Shown here piece by piece: positions 52,430 through 62,113 of a DNA stretch of 64,000 bases; the stretch's first letter is position 1, and every line of letters begins with the position of its first letter. The notes under the pieces were generated by a model. That model was not told the origin of the DNA, did not search any database, and saw only the letters and a program-made list of their open reading frames with translations. The stretch comes from Xylanimonas protaetiae (GTDB taxonomy: Bacteria; Actinomycetota; Actinomycetes; Actinomycetales; Cellulomonadaceae), in contig NZ_CP035493.1 of the NCBI RefSeq assembly GCF_004135385.1, forward strand, positions 992,001 to 1,056,000, written 5' to 3'. The translations under genes were made by a program, and so were the position numbers.

Positions 52430-55132
52430 TCAGCCCGTGTTCTGCAGGCCCGCGGAGACGCCGTTGACGGTCAGCAGCAGCAGGTGCTGCCAGCGCTCGC
52501 GGCGCGCGGCGGCGTCCTGCGACGACTCCGAGGCGCCGTCGGTGCGCAGCGCGCGCAGGGCGCGCACCTGGAGCAGCGAGAGCGCGTCGACGTAGGGCGA
52601 GCGCAGCTGCACGGCGCGGCCGAGCACGCGGCGCCCCTCGAGCGGCCAGTGGTTGCCCGTCACCTTGAGCACCCACTCGCGCGTCAGGCGCAGCTCGTCG
52701 AGCACCTGCTGGGCGAGGTCGTCGCGGTCGCCGAGCCGCAGGTACATCTGGGCGATGCGCTCGTCCGTCTTCGCGATCGACATCTCGACGTTGTCGAGCA
52801 GCGTGTTGAACAGCGGCCACTCGCGGAACGCCGCCCGGAGCTCCTCGAGCCCGTCGGGACGCGACGCGGCGTACGAGCTCAGCGCGGTGCCCAGGCCGTA
52901 CCAGCCGGCCAGGTTGATGCGCGCCTGCGACCACGAGAACACCCACGGGATCGCGCGCAGGTCGTCGAGCGAGTTGACGGACAGGCCGCGCTTGGCGGGG
53001 CGCGAGCCGATCGCCAGCATGCCGACCTCCTCGAGCGGGGTCACCTGGGCGAACCACTGCGGGAAGCCCTCGGAGCGCACCAGGTGGTGGAACCGCTCGC
53101 GCGAGGCGACGTCGAGCGCGGCGGCCAGCTCGGCGAACCGGGCGGTCGACTCGGCGTTGTGCTTCTCGACCGACGGCGCGGACGCGAGGAGGGTCGCCGC
53201 GGCGACCTGCTCGATGTGGCGCATCGCGATGGCCGGGTCGCCGTAGCGGGCCAGGATGACCTCGCCCTGCTCGGTGAGCTTGAAGCGTCCGGCCACCGAG
53301 TGCGGCGGCTGGGCCAGCACCGCGCGGTTGGCGGGGCCGCCGCCGCGGCCGAGCGAGCCGCCGCGGCCGTGGAACAGGGTCAGCTCGATGTCGTGCCGGT
53401 CTGCCCACTCCGCGATGCGCGACTGCGCGGTGTGCAGCGCGAGCGTCGCGGCCACGGGGCCGACGTCCTTCGAGGAGTCGGAGTAGCCGAGCATGACCTC
53501 GACCTTGCGGCCGTTGGCGGCGAGGCGCTCCTGCACCTGCGGCAGCTCGAGCATCGCCTCGAGGATCTCGACGGACCCCTCGAGGTCGGCGAAGGTCTCG
53601 AAGAGCGGGATCGCGTCGATGACGGGGCGCTCGTCCGGGTCCGGGAACGCGAGCTCGGCGAGCTGGTAGACGGCGGCCATGTGCTCGGGCGCCTGCGTGA
53701 ACGACACGATGTAGCGGCGGGCGGCGCGCTCGCCGTACCGGTTCTGCACGTAGCCGAGGGCGCGGAACGTGTCGAGCACCTCGCGCGTGCGGTCGCTCAG
53801 GTCAGGGCTGTTGACGCCCTTCTCGGCGATCTCGGCGAGCGACTCCTCGTGCACCTGCGAGTGCTGGCGCACCTCGAGCTCGGCCAGGTGGAACCCGAAG
53901 GTCTGCACCTGCCAGATGAGCTTCTGCAGGCTGCCGTAGGCCAGGCGCGGGGCGCCCGCGGCCACGAGCGAGTCCTGCACGGTGCGCAGCTCCGCCTCGA
54001 GCCTCTCGGCCGTCGCGTAGGCGAGGTCGGCGTCGCGACGCCGCGTGGCGGCGATGCGCTCGGCGATGACGAGCAGCGCGGCGCGGTGCGGCTCGTTCGG
54101 CGACTCCTCCTGCGCACGCGCGGCGGCGTCGGCGGAGAGCTGGCGCAGCCGGTTCCAGAGCCCCACGAGGGCGTCCGACGGCGGGGTGTCGCCGGCGGCC
54201 ACCGTGAGCTTGCGGGCGGTGGCGAACGCCTCGCCCTCGAGCGCCGCGAGGGCGTGGTCGGACGCCAGCGCGGCCGCCTCCCGGGTGACGGACGACGTGA
54301 CGTTCGGGTTGCCGTCGCGGTCGCCGCCGATCCACGTGCCGAGGCGTACGAACGGGCGCACCACGGGCGTGTGGCGGCCCGCCTCGTCGCCCAGCAGCCA
54401 GTCGTCCAGGCGGCGGTACACCTCGGGGAACGTCTGGAAGAGCGTCTGGTCGAACACGCCGACGGCCGACTTGACCTCGTCGATGACGGTCGGCTTGGCC
54501 GGGCGCAGCGGCTGGGTGCGCCACAGGACGTCGATCTCCGCGAGGAGGTGGCGGTCGAGCTCGGCCAGGGCGGTGCCGGCGGGGTGCAGCGTGTCGCGCT
54601 CGGCGAGCAGGTCGCCGATGCGGCGGATCGCGCGGGACACCGCACGACGGCGGGCCTCCGTCGGGTGCGCCGTCAGGACCGGGCGGAACTCGAGCTCCTG
54701 GAGCCGCCGGAGCGCCTCGTCCCGGCCCACCTCGGACGCGAGCTGGTTGAACGCGCGCGGGATGGTCTCCTCGATCACGGAGGCCTCGAGCTCGTGGTCG
54801 CGGGCACGCAGCACGCGGACGCGGTGGTACTCCTCGGCGAGGTTCGCCAGGTGGAAGTAGCACGTGAACGCGCGGGCGACGTGGTCGGCCCGGTCCAGGC
54901 TGAGGGACTCGACGTGCGCGGCCGCGGCCGCCAGCGCGTCGGCGTCGTCCCCGAACGCGCGGATGGTCAGCTCGCGCAGGTGCTCGACGTCGTCGAGCAG
55001 GTCCTGGCCGCCGGCCTCCTTGAGGATCGTGCCGAGCAGGCCGCCCAGCAGGCGGATGTCGTCCCGCAGCGGGTCGGGCATCTCGTAGCGCGCGACGACA
55101 CGCTCGGTGGCTTGCGGATAGATCTCGCTCAC
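52430..55132 (-). CDS. ppc: Phosphoenolpyruvate carboxylase
   Basis: Anaplerotic enzyme fixing bicarbonate onto PEP to give oxaloacetate. 900 residues, normal length. Catalytic His in LTAHPTEARRR; GGDRDGNPNV PEP-binding region; LGYSDSSKDVG; the glycine loop FHGRGGSLGRGGGPANRAVL; and the conserved C-terminal QNTG. GTG at 55132 is used because TAGTCT (55145-55140) lies 7 nt upstream; a TTG two codons earlier is the alternative. Single-gene unit bounded by a terminator on its 3' side. Confidence 0.97.
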   Translation of the reverse strand: MSEIYPQATERVVARYEMPDPLRDDIRLLGGLLGTILKEAGGQDLLDDVEHLRELTIRAFGDDADALAAAAAHVESLSLDRADHVARAFTCYFHLANLAEEYHRVRVLRARDHELEASVIEETIPRAFNQLASEVGRDEALRRLQELEFRPVLTAHPTEARRRAVSRAIRRIGDLLAERDTLHPAGTALAELDRHLLAEIDVLWRTQPLRPAKPTVIDEVKSAVGVFDQTLFQTFPEVYRRLDDWLLGDEAGRHTPVVRPFVRLGTWIGGDRDGNPNVTSSVTREAAALASDHALAALEGEAFATARKLTVAAGDTPPSDALVGLWNRLRQLSADAAARAQEESPNEPHRAALLVIAERIAATRRRDADLAYATAERLEAELRTVQDSLVAAGAPRLAYGSLQKLIWQVQTFGFHLAELEVRQHSQVHEESLAEIAEKGVNSPDLSDRTREVLDTFRALGYVQNRYGERAARRYIVSFTQAPEHMAAVYQLAELAFPDPDERPVIDAIPLFETFADLEGSVEILEAMLELPQVQERLAANGRKVEVMLGYSDSSKDVGPVAATLALHTAQSRIAEWADRHDIELTLFHGRGGSLGRGGGPANRAVLAQPPHSVAGRFKLTEQGEVILARYGDPAIAMRHIEQVAAATLLASAPSVEKHNAESTARFAELAAALDVASRERFHHLVRSEGFPQWFAQVTPLEEVGMLAIGSRPAKRGLSVNSLDDLRAIPWVFSWSQARINLAGWYGLGTALSSYAASRPDGLEELRAAFREWPLFNTLLDNVEMSIAKTDERIAQMYLRLGDRDDLAQQVLDELRLTREWVLKVTGNHWPLEGRRVLGRAVQLRSPYVDALSLLQVRALRALRTDGASESSQDAAARRERWQHLLLLTVNGVSAGLQNTG

Positions 55133-55279
55133 GGCCAAGAGACTATGCCGAGGAGGTCAAATCGCGGACATCGCGTCCGCTCCATGGTCGCTGGGGAGTC
55201 TGCCCGGCGACGTCGGACGACGTCCGGGCGGTGTCCGGCAGCCTGCCGCCGGTGGTCACGACGGTGTAGACACGTGCCC

Positions 55280-56173
55280 ATGACTCACCCCCATCACGCC
55301 ACGTCGGGCCGCGTCGTCGTCACCGGGTCGAGCGGGCGCCTCGGGCCCGCCGTCGTCCGGCATCTCGCGGAGCACGGCTGGGACGTCGTCGCCGTCGACG
55401 TCGCACCGCCGCGCGAGCCGCAGCCCGCGAAGTTCGTGCGCGCGGACCTCACCGACCTCGGCCAGGTGGTCGAGATCCTGACCGGGTTCGACGAGTCGGC
55501 GCCGGTCACCGCCGTCGTGCACCTGGCCGCGATCCCGGCGCCCGGCCTGGCGCCCGACGCCGCGACGTTCGCCAACAACGTGCCGGCCACCTACAACGTG
55601 TTCCGGGCCGCGCGCGTCGCGGGCGTCAAGAACGTGGTGTGGGCGTCGAGCGAGACCGTGCTGGGCCTGCCGTTCGACGTGCCGCCGCCCTACGTGCCCG
55701 TCGACGAGGAGTACACCGTGCGCCCCGAGACGACGTACTCGCTCGGCAAGGCGGTCGAGGAGGAGATGGCGCGGCACCTGACGCGCTGGGACCCGGCGCT
55801 CAAGCTCGTCGGCCTGCGGTTCAGCAACGTCATGCTCCCCGAGGACTACGACCGGTTCCCCGGCTGGCAGGACGACCCGCGCAAGCGCGCCTGGAACCTC
55901 TGGGGCTACATCGACGCGCGCGACGGCGCCCAGGCCGTGCGCCTCGCGCTGGAGGCCGACCTCACGGGCTGGGAGGCGTTCATCGTCGCCAACGCGGACA
56001 CCGTCATGGAGCGCGACTCGGCCGACCTGCTCGCCGAGCACTTCCCCGACGTCCCCCTCAAGCGCCCGGTCGAGGGCCGCGAGACGCTGCTGAGCATCGA
56101 CAAGGCGCGCCGCGTGCTCGGGTACGAGCCGCGCTTCGCGTGGCAGGACCAGGTCGACGTGCTGGAGGACTGA
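55280..56173 (+). CDS. NAD-dependent epimerase/dehydratase (extended SDR)
   Basis: 297 residues with a Rossmann fold: VVVTGSSGRLGPAVVRHLAE at about 12-31, DVAPP as the acidic residue after beta-2, and the catalytic YxxxK in TTYSLGKAVEEE. Most like sugar-nucleotide epimerases or uronate dehydrogenase-type SDRs; the substrate is not evident. ATG at 55280 has no clear ribosome binding site; TAGACA is close upstream but lacks the final T of the leaderless pattern. Divergent from ppc. Followed by a tandem-repeat and palindrome region rather than a gene. Confidence 0.87.
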   Translation: MTHPHHATSGRVVVTGSSGRLGPAVVRHLAEHGWDVVAVDVAPPREPQPAKFVRADLTDLGQVVEILTGFDESAPVTAVVHLAAIPAPGLAPDAATFANNVPATYNVFRAARVAGVKNVVWASSETVLGLPFDVPPPYVPVDEEYTVRPETTYSLGKAVEEEMARHLTRWDPALKLVGLRFSNVMLPEDYDRFPGWQDDPRKRAWNLWGYIDARDGAQAVRLALEADLTGWEAFIVANADTVMERDSADLLAEHFPDVPLKRPVEGRETLLSIDKARRVLGYEPRFAWQDQVDVLED

Positions 56174-56186
56174 CGAGCGCGCTGGC

Positions 56187-56286
56187 GATCGGCGGGCGAC
56201 GGCAGCGAGCGGCGGGCGACGGCAGCGATCGGCGGGCGACGGCAGCGATCGGCGGGCGACGGCAGCGATCGGCGGGCGACGGCAGC
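56187..56286 (+). repeat. Five tandem copies of a 20-bp unit
   Basis: Unit GATCGGCGGGCGACGGCAGC; copy 2 starts GAGC, the other four are identical. It begins 13 bp after the epimerase stop and its last two bases are the first two of the palindrome at 56285. No gene lies in 56174-56367; it is filled by this array and the palindrome. Confidence 0.9.
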
Positions 56287-56360
56287 GATCGGAACGTGGG
56301 ACTCGGATCGGAACGTGCCTTGGAATGCACGTTCCGATCCGAGTCCCACGTTCCGATCGC
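56285..56360. repeat. 76-bp perfect palindromic element
   Basis: Perfect 34-bp arms (56285-56318 and 56327-56360) with an 8-nt loop. Each arm contains ATCGGAACGTG twice, the same 11-mer and the same double-arm plan as the element inside hemD (23491-23560). It ends 7 bp before the stop of the anti-sigma gene on the other strand. Confidence 0.88.
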
Positions 56361-56367
56361 CGCGTCC

Positions 56368-57491
56368 CTACAGCGTCGCCGACGCCAGCGGCTCCGGGCG
56401 GCCCGCGACCGCGATCTCGATCCGGTCCACCGAGGCGAGCGGCACCGCCGACGACGCCCCCAGGCCCGTGACCTCGCCGCCCGCCGTCGTCCACGTCGCC
56501 GTGACGACGCGCGTGCCCGCCTGGTCGACGAGCACGAGCTCGTACGTGACGGGCTCCGGCGCGGCGGGACCGCCGTCCGGGCCGTACCCGGCGTCCGGCG
56601 GCGGGGTGCCCGATGGGCCGTCGTACCGGCAGCTCCACGCCAGGCGCGTGCCCCAGGCCATGGGCGTCGCCGTCAGGGTCGCACGCAGGCCCGTGCCGCC
56701 CACGGGCTGCAGCTCCACGTCGCGTGCGACCGCGGCGGCGGGCGGCGCCGTCGTGCCCGACGACGGCGGAGTCTCGTCGGACCACCAGCCCCCGCCCGCG
56801 AGGCCTCCGGCCACCCCGGCGACGACGGCGATGCCGGCGGCCGCGGCGACGAGCCCCCCGCGCCGCCGCGAGCGCCGCCGCCGGGCCGCGGCGGCGAGCG
56901 CGCTGATCGGGACGACGTCGGCGGGGGCGGCGGCGAGCGCGGTGCCGGGGAAGTCGCTACCTGGAACGCCCGTGGAGGCACCGGCAGCGAGCGCGGTGCG
57001 GACGCGGATGGCCGCGGCCGCGTCCACGCCGGAGACAGCCGCGCCAGAGACACCCGACACGTCGTCGTCGGGGACGCCAGAGGGGCCACCGAGGCCGGGG
57101 ACCGGGCCGTGGGCTCGGGCCCCCGGGCCCGAGCACCCGCACGGCCCGGCGCGGGCGCCCCGGCCCCGGTGGCGGACGTGGCCGGCTGCGAGCCCGACGA
57201 CGCGGACCCCGACGGCTGCGAGCCCGACGACGATGAGCCCGCCGACGGCGAGCCGTACGGGAGCGAGCCCGACGACGGCGAGCCGTACGGGAGCGAGCCC
57301 GACGACGGCGGGCCGTACGGGAGCGAGTCGAGCGGCACCGACGCGAGCAGCCCGGGCAGCGCCGCGAGCTCCGCGACGGCCGTGCGGCACGCCTCGCAGG
57401 TCCCCAGGTGGGCCGCGTACTCGCGGCGCTCGGCGGGGGCGAGGGCGCCCAGCACGTAGGCGGCGTCCCACTCCGCGTACCTGTCGGTCAT
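56368..57491 (-). pseudogene. Anti-sigma factor (RskA-like), apparently frameshifted by one missing base
   Basis: Membrane-spanning anti-sigma factor. Frame 1 gives the N-terminal zinc-binding anti-sigma domain with HLGTCEAC (H-x3-C-x2-C) and then three LPYGSPSSGS repeats (30-bp units at 57241-57330). Frame 2 gives a basic segment, a membrane helix (about residue 190) and the extracytoplasmic RskA domain ending ASVDRIEIAVAGRPEPLASA. Frames join at the C/G run 57120-57124 if one base is absent, giving about 374 residues. ATG at 57491 overlaps the sigma gene stop by 4 bp. It should hold the sigma factor inactive at the membrane. Confidence 0.8.
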
Positions 57492-58012
57492 GGCGTGACC
57501 CCCCTCTCCTGGAGCGACAGCCGCAGCGCGCGCAGCGCGTAGTGCATGCGGGACTTGACGGTGCCGGGCGGGATCTCGAGCTCGTCGGCGAGCTCCGCGA
57601 CCGACCGGCCCCCGTAGTACGCGCCGACGACGACCGCGCGGTGCTCCGCACTGAGGCCCGCGAGGGCGTCGGCGACGAGCCACTGGTCGAGCACCTCCTG
57701 CGTCCGGTCCGGCTCGGCCCGCTCGGGCACGACGCCGGTGGAGCGCTCGTGGGCGTGCCGGGCGCTGCGGTACTGGTCGACCACCAGGTGCCGGGCCACG
57801 GTGAACAGCCAGGCGCGGACGCTGTCCTCGGAGCGCTCGAGCACCTCCGGGTGCCGCCACGCGCGCAGCAGGGTCTCCTGCACGACGTCCTGCGCCTGCT
57901 CCTCGTCGCTCGTCAGGTGGCGCACGTAGCGCTGCAGCGCCGCGGCGTGCGTGCCGTGGACGGCGGCGAGCAGCGCGTCCCCCGTGGGCGGGCGGTGCCC
58001 CCGGCCGGGCAT
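57488..58012 (-). CDS. ECF sigma factor (SigK/SigL-like)
   Basis: 174 residues, only regions 2 and 4. Region 2 has [20 protein letters not shown] and [20 protein letters not shown]; region 4 has [20 protein letters not shown] with the [23 protein letters not shown]. It starts 1 bp after the yceI-family gene and overlaps its cognate anti-sigma gene by 4 bp. The operon promoter at 58729-58754 has the TGAACC-N16-CGTC form recognised by this sigma class, so it very likely activates its own operon and the facing COG4315 gene. Confidence 0.92.
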   Translation of the reverse strand: MPGRGHRPPTGDALLAAVHGTHAAALQRYVRHLTSDEEQAQDVVQETLLRAWRHPEVLERSEDSVRAWLFTVARHLVVDQYRSARHAHERSTGVVPERAEPDRTQEVLDQWLVADALAGLSAEHRAVVVGAYYGGRSVAELADELEIPPGTVKSRMHYALRALRLSLQERGVTP

Positions 58013-58013
58013 G

Positions 58014-58691
58014 TCAGCCTGCCGGCGCCAGGAGCAGGGAGAACTCGACCGACCCGGTGTGCTCCACCTCGACGAAGCCGAGGGACGGGGCCGCGACGTC
58101 GTAGTCCGCGAACGTGAGCGGGACGCTGCCGACCACCTGGACGGCGTCGTCGCCCTGCTGCCCGATCTCCGCCTCGACCGTGACCGGGCGGGTGACGCCG
58201 TGGATCGCGAGGTCGCCGGTGAGGTCGACGACGGTGGCGCCCGCGTCGAGCGTGGCGGGCTGGGTGAGGGTGAACGTGGCGGTCGGGAACTGGTCGGTGG
58301 CCAGCGCGGACGTGCGGAAGTAGAGGTCGCGGGGCGGCTGGTCGGTGTGGACCGACGTCATGTCGACCGTCACCGTGGCCTCGGTGAGCGCGCCGCCGTC
58401 GAGCGTCACGGACGCCTCGACCTGCTCGGTGCGGCCCGTGACGGTGGCGTGGTTGCCGCGCAGCACCTCGTCGACGCGGTACCCGGCGAACGATCCCGGC
58501 TGTGCCGTCCAGGTCCCGTCGAGCGAGGTCGGCTCGGCCAGGGCGTCCCCGGAGGCGTCGAGCACGGGCGCGGCCTCCGCGTTGCGGTTCTGCCAGTCGG
58601 CGTACAGGCCCGGCCCCCACACCACGCCCGCGACCACCACCGCCGCCAGCACCCCGCCGGCCCAGACCGCCACCTTGCCTCGCGTGCGCAC
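58014..58691 (-). CDS. YceI-family periplasmic/extracytoplasmic protein
   Basis: 225 residues. An N-terminal helix (about 7-26) anchors or exports it; the YceI lipocalin-like barrel follows: [20 protein letters not shown], then [26 protein letters not shown] and [13 protein letters not shown]. Family members bind long isoprenoids or amides. GTG at 58691 is the first start after the ECF promoter; 37 bp separate them. First gene of the yceI-sigma-anti-sigma operon, so the barrel protein is a product of the sigma response. Confidence 0.9.
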   Translation of the reverse strand: MRTRGKVAVWAGGVLAAVVVAGVVWGPGLYADWQNRNAEAAPVLDASGDALAEPTSLDGTWTAQPGSFAGYRVDEVLRGNHATVTGRTEQVEASVTLDGGALTEATVTVDMTSVHTDQPPRDLYFRTSALATDQFPTATFTLTQPATLDAGATVVDLTGDLAIHGVTRPVTVEAEIGQQGDDAVQVVGSVPLTFADYDVAAPSLGFVEVEHTGSVEFSLLLAPAG

Positions 58692-58728
58692 CGTCGTCCC
58701 CCTCCACGTCGTGCCCTCTCAGCACGAC

Positions 58729-58754
58729 GACGTCGGAACATGCTTCCTGGTTCA
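58729..58754 (-). promoter_or_regulatory. ECF-type promoter of the yceI-sigma-anti-sigma operon
   Basis: On the minus strand: -35 TGAACC (58754-58749), 16-bp spacer, -10 CGTC (58732-58729). It has no match to housekeeping elements and is identical in form and spacing to the promoter on the plus strand at 58804-58829. Confidence 0.78.
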
Positions 58755-58803
58755 GCTGTGCATCTTCAACTGTGCACCGATGTGCCCGGGACGGCGCCGC
58801 AGG

Positions 58804-58829
58804 TGAACCGCGCGGCCGCCGGCGCCGTC
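58804..58829 (+). promoter_or_regulatory. ECF-type promoter of the COG4315 lipoprotein gene
   Basis: -35 TGAACC (58804-58809), 16-bp spacer, -10 CGTC (58826-58829), 35 bp before the start codon at 58864. It faces the matching promoter of the sigma operon 50 bp away. Confidence 0.78.
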
Positions 58830-58863
58830 GTCGTAGGGGACGACAACGGAAGGGGACGAGAGC

Positions 58864-59370
58864 ATGCGCAAGGTGACCTACGCGCTCGCGGCGGCAGCCG
58901 TCGTGGCCGGGCTGGCGGGCTGCGCGAGCGGCAGCAGCGGCGACAGCGGCGACTCGGGCGCCACGGAGGCGCCGAGCGTCGCGGCGGGCACGGTGCTGAC
59001 CACGGCCGACAGCGACCTGGGGCGGATCGTCGTCGACAAGGACGGCATGGCCGTCTACGTCTTCGGCAAGGACACGCCCGGCTCGGGCGCGAGCGCCTGC
59101 ACGGGCGACTGCCTGGCGGCGTGGCCGCCCGTCCACGCGGACGGCGACACCCCGAAGGCGGAGGGCGTCACGGGCGACCTGGGCACCATCCAGGGCAACG
59201 ACGGCGAGCTCCAGGTCACGCTCGACGGGCGACCGCTCTACCTCTACGCGGGCGACGGCTCCCCCGGCGACGTCGCCGGCCAGGGGCTCAACGACCTCTG
59301 GTGGGTGCTGGCGCCGAGCGGCGAGGAGGTCACCCAGATGCCGACGACGAGCAGCATGCCGGGGTACTGA
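58864..59370 (+). CDS. Secreted-repeat (COG4315) lipoprotein
   Basis: 168 residues. Signal peptide with lipobox LAGC (Cys about residue 20), a Gly/Ser linker, then the two secreted-repeat motifs: [18 protein letters not shown] followed by [12 protein letters not shown], and [20 protein letters not shown] ending in [11 protein letters not shown]. The paired Cys in CTGDC and the aromatic LYLYAGD motif define the family; function is unknown, with proposed roles in redox or electron transfer at the envelope. ATG at 58864 has AAGGGGAC upstream. Likely member of the facing ECF regulon. Confidence 0.9.
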   Translation: MRKVTYALAAAAVVAGLAGCASGSSGDSGDSGATEAPSVAAGTVLTTADSDLGRIVVDKDGMAVYVFGKDTPGSGASACTGDCLAAWPPVHADGDTPKAEGVTGDLGTIQGNDGELQVTLDGRPLYLYAGDGSPGDVAGQGLNDLWWVLAPSGEEVTQMPTTSSMPGY

Positions 59371-59429
59371 CCAGGCGCCTCCGGGCGGCGCCCGGGCCGG
59401 TGTCGGGCCCCGCCCCTAGGGTGGTCGGC

Positions 59430-60218
59430 ATGAGCATCCGCATCGGGGCGCACGTCGACGGCGCGGACGCCGTCGCGCAGGCGCAGGCGATCGGGGCCGA
59501 GGTGGCGCAGGTGTTCCTCGGCGACCCGCAGTCGTGGAAGGTGACCGGCTCGGGCTACGCGGGCGGCGAGGACCGGCTGCGCGAGGACGCCGCGGCGGCG
59601 GGCATCGACCTGTACGTCCACGCCCCGTACGGCATCAACGTCGCGTCCACCAACAACCGGATCCGCATCCCGTCGCGCAAGCTGCTCCAGGCCACGCTCG
59701 AGGGCGCGGCGGCCATCGGCGCGAAGGGCGTCGTCGTGCACGGCGGGCACGTGACCGCCAAGGACGCGCCCGACGTCGGGTTCGACAACTGGCGCAAGGC
59801 CGTCGACTCGCTCGACACCGACGTGCCCGTGCTCATCGAGAACACCGCGGGCGGCGACCTGGCGATGGCCCGCCACCTCGAGCGGATCGAGCAGCTGTGG
59901 GCGGCCGTCCAGGCGAGCCCCAACGCGAGCGTCGTCGGGTTCACGCTCGACACGTGCCACGCGTGGGCGGGCGGGCTCGACCTCGCCACCGCCGTCGCCG
60001 ACATCACGGCCATCACGGGCCGCATCGACCTGGTGCACGCCAACGACTCGCGCGACACCGCGGGCTCGGGCGCCGACCGGCACGCCCACTTCGGCGACGG
60101 GACCATCCCGGCAGAGCTGCTCACGGGCGTGATCACGGCCGCGGGGGCGCCCGTGGTGTGTGAGACGCACGGCGACATGGGGCCGGACATCGCCTGGCTG
60201 CGGGAGCGGGTCGGCTGA
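59430..60218 (+). CDS. nfo: Endonuclease IV (AP endonuclease)
   Basis: Cleaves 5' to abasic sites in base-excision repair. 262 residues, TIM barrel. Zinc ligands lie in [41 protein letters not shown] and CETHGD. The N-terminus [20 protein letters not shown] is canonical. ATG at 59430 follows TAGGGT (59417-59422) by 7 nt, leaderless type. Convergent with the beta-propeller gene with 10 bp between stops. Confidence 0.95.
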   Translation: MSIRIGAHVDGADAVAQAQAIGAEVAQVFLGDPQSWKVTGSGYAGGEDRLREDAAAAGIDLYVHAPYGINVASTNNRIRIPSRKLLQATLEGAAAIGAKGVVVHGGHVTAKDAPDVGFDNWRKAVDSLDTDVPVLIENTAGGDLAMARHLERIEQLWAAVQASPNASVVGFTLDTCHAWAGGLDLATAVADITAITGRIDLVHANDSRDTAGSGADRHAHFGDGTIPAELLTGVITAAGAPVVCETHGDMGPDIAWLRERVG

Positions 60219-60228
60219 GGCGCGCGGC

Positions 60229-62034
60229 TCACGCCACGCGCACCACGCGGTCGTCGTCGAAGCAGAGCAGCCGCCCGACGACCGCCGCGCACACGGACTC
60301 CGGCGCGACGACCTCCTGGGCGGCCGCGGCGTCGAGGTGCCAGGCGACCGTGCCGGTGCGGACGTCGTACGCGGTCCACTCCGGCTGCGCGACCGGGCCG
60401 TAGAACCCGGGAGTGACGACGACGAGCCGGCGCCCGTCGGTCCACGCGCCCCGCAGGAACGACCACGCCCCGAACCCGAACCCGGCGACGGGCACCCGCC
60501 ACAGCGCCACCCCCACGCGCTCGTCGAGCGCGACGAGCTCGCCGCCGCCCTCGGCCGGCTTGCGCACGAGCACGACCACGCCGTCGGCGCTCGCGACCGC
60601 GCCCTGCGCCGGAGGCTGGTCGGGCACCTCCCACCGGACGGTCCCGGCTGCGGACACCGCCCACAGCCGGGCGCTGTCGTGGGCCACGAGGACGCCGCGC
60701 CCGCGGGCGTCGGGCTCGCCCGTCAGGTCGAGGACGCCGCGCCCGTCCGTGGCCCACGGGTCCAGGACGCCGCCGCGCAGCCCCACGACCTTGCGGCCCG
60801 CGAGGTCGTACACCGTGGTGGGCCGGGTCCCGGCGACGGTCCACCCCGACGGCGACCGGCCCGTGACGACGCCGAGCCCGCGTCCGGCGAGCGACTGCAC
60901 GATCGGCCCGGGCGACGCCGCCTTCCGCCCGGTCGGGACGGTGGCGACGACCCCGCCGCCAGCCGTGACGACCAGGTCGACGCCGCACAGGCGCAGGATC
61001 ATCCCGTCGTCGACGACCCGGCTCGACGTCGCCGCGACGTCGAGGCGCGGCGACCCGTCGGGGCCTGTCGAGGTGCAGCGGTCGGGGCCGGAGCCCTGCG
61101 AGACCCAGCCGCCGGGCACCGAGACGTGCCACAGCACCTCGCCCGTGACGGCGTCCTCGGCCGTGACGTGGTGCACCGGTGCCGTGAACCCGCCCGTGAG
61201 CTGCGACCCGGTGAAGAGCTGGCGCACCCCGACGCCGTCCGGCTCCGCGCCCACGTGGTCGACCCGCAGCAGCACCCCGCCGGGACCCGGCAGCACGCTC
61301 GTGCGCGCGTCCACGCCGTCGGGCGCCCGCGTGGTGGTGGTCCCGTCCGGCGCGACGACGACGACGCGCGAGCGCACGCCCCGGCCCGTGGTGCACACGA
61401 GCCGCGGCTGGGCGCGGGGCAGCGCCAGGCGCTCGTAGCTGAGGCTGACCGCCCCGACGCCGCAGTCGGCGTAGCCGCCGAGGGGCACCTCCCAGCGCTC
61501 GGCGCCCGAGTCGAGGTCGAGGGCGTGGAGCACGGTCTCCGGCCGGGCGCCCGTGGGCGGGACGGCCAGGACGACGACGGGGCCGCGCCCGGCGTCGAGC
61601 ACGCCGACGGGCGTCACCTGCGTCGCGCGCTGCCCGGGCGGCCGCGCAGCGGCGTCGAACGACCGGCTCCACAGCGCGCTGACCGGGACCGACAGGTCGG
61701 CGACCCCGCCCGCCGAGGCCTGCAGCCGGGCCTCCGCGGCCCGCTCGCGCAGCACCTGGGCGCCGGCGCCCGCCCCGGCGAAGAGCACGAGGGCGGCCAC
61801 CCCGGCGACGAGCTGGAAGGGTGTGCGCCGGCGCAGCCAGCCGCTCGCGCCGCGAGCCGCGCGCGTGAGCACGGCGGGCGCGACCTGGACGGGCAAGGCG
61901 GGAACGCCAGGGACGGGCACCGTAAGGACGGGCAACCCGGGCTCCGGCGCGAACGACGGCGCGCCGGGGACGAGGACGTCGTCGTCCGGCACGAGCTCGA
62001 AGACGAGCCCCTCCGTGAGGTCACGGCGTGCCAC
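60229..62034 (-). CDS. Membrane-anchored PQQ-like beta-propeller protein (copy 1)
   Basis: 601 residues. Cytoplasmic N-terminus of about 70 residues, one membrane helix (about 75-95, LVAGVAALVLFAGAGAGAQV), then a large extracytoplasmic domain of repeated blades with recurring GxxxW and VVVLAVPPTG-like strands, e.g. DSGAERWEVPLGG, TGEVLWHVSVPGG and TGTVAWHLDAAAA. No quinone-binding dehydrogenase residues seen, so a scaffold or assembly role is likelier. GTG at 62034 follows TACGCT by 6 nt. Paralogue of the gene just upstream. Confidence 0.85.
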   Translation of the reverse strand: MARRDLTEGLVFELVPDDDVLVPGAPSFAPEPGLPVLTVPVPGVPALPVQVAPAVLTRAARGASGWLRRRTPFQLVAGVAALVLFAGAGAGAQVLRERAAEARLQASAGGVADLSVPVSALWSRSFDAAARPPGQRATQVTPVGVLDAGRGPVVVLAVPPTGARPETVLHALDLDSGAERWEVPLGGYADCGVGAVSLSYERLALPRAQPRLVCTTGRGVRSRVVVVAPDGTTTTRAPDGVDARTSVLPGPGGVLLRVDHVGAEPDGVGVRQLFTGSQLTGGFTAPVHHVTAEDAVTGEVLWHVSVPGGWVSQGSGPDRCTSTGPDGSPRLDVAATSSRVVDDGMILRLCGVDLVVTAGGGVVATVPTGRKAASPGPIVQSLAGRGLGVVTGRSPSGWTVAGTRPTTVYDLAGRKVVGLRGGVLDPWATDGRGVLDLTGEPDARGRGVLVAHDSARLWAVSAAGTVRWEVPDQPPAQGAVASADGVVVLVRKPAEGGGELVALDERVGVALWRVPVAGFGFGAWSFLRGAWTDGRRLVVVTPGFYGPVAQPEWTAYDVRTGTVAWHLDAAAAQEVVAPESVCAAVVGRLLCFDDDRVVRVA

Positions 62035-62113
62035 GCCTCCAGCGTAGGCAGCCAGGCGGACGCGCGGCGGTCGAGCCGCGGGTCACCCCGCAGTCCCCAC
62101 GGTCACGCCGCCG

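Noticed and set aside
56187-56286. Possible CRISPR array
   Set aside because: The 20-bp units are directly contiguous with no unique spacers, and there are no cas genes in the window.
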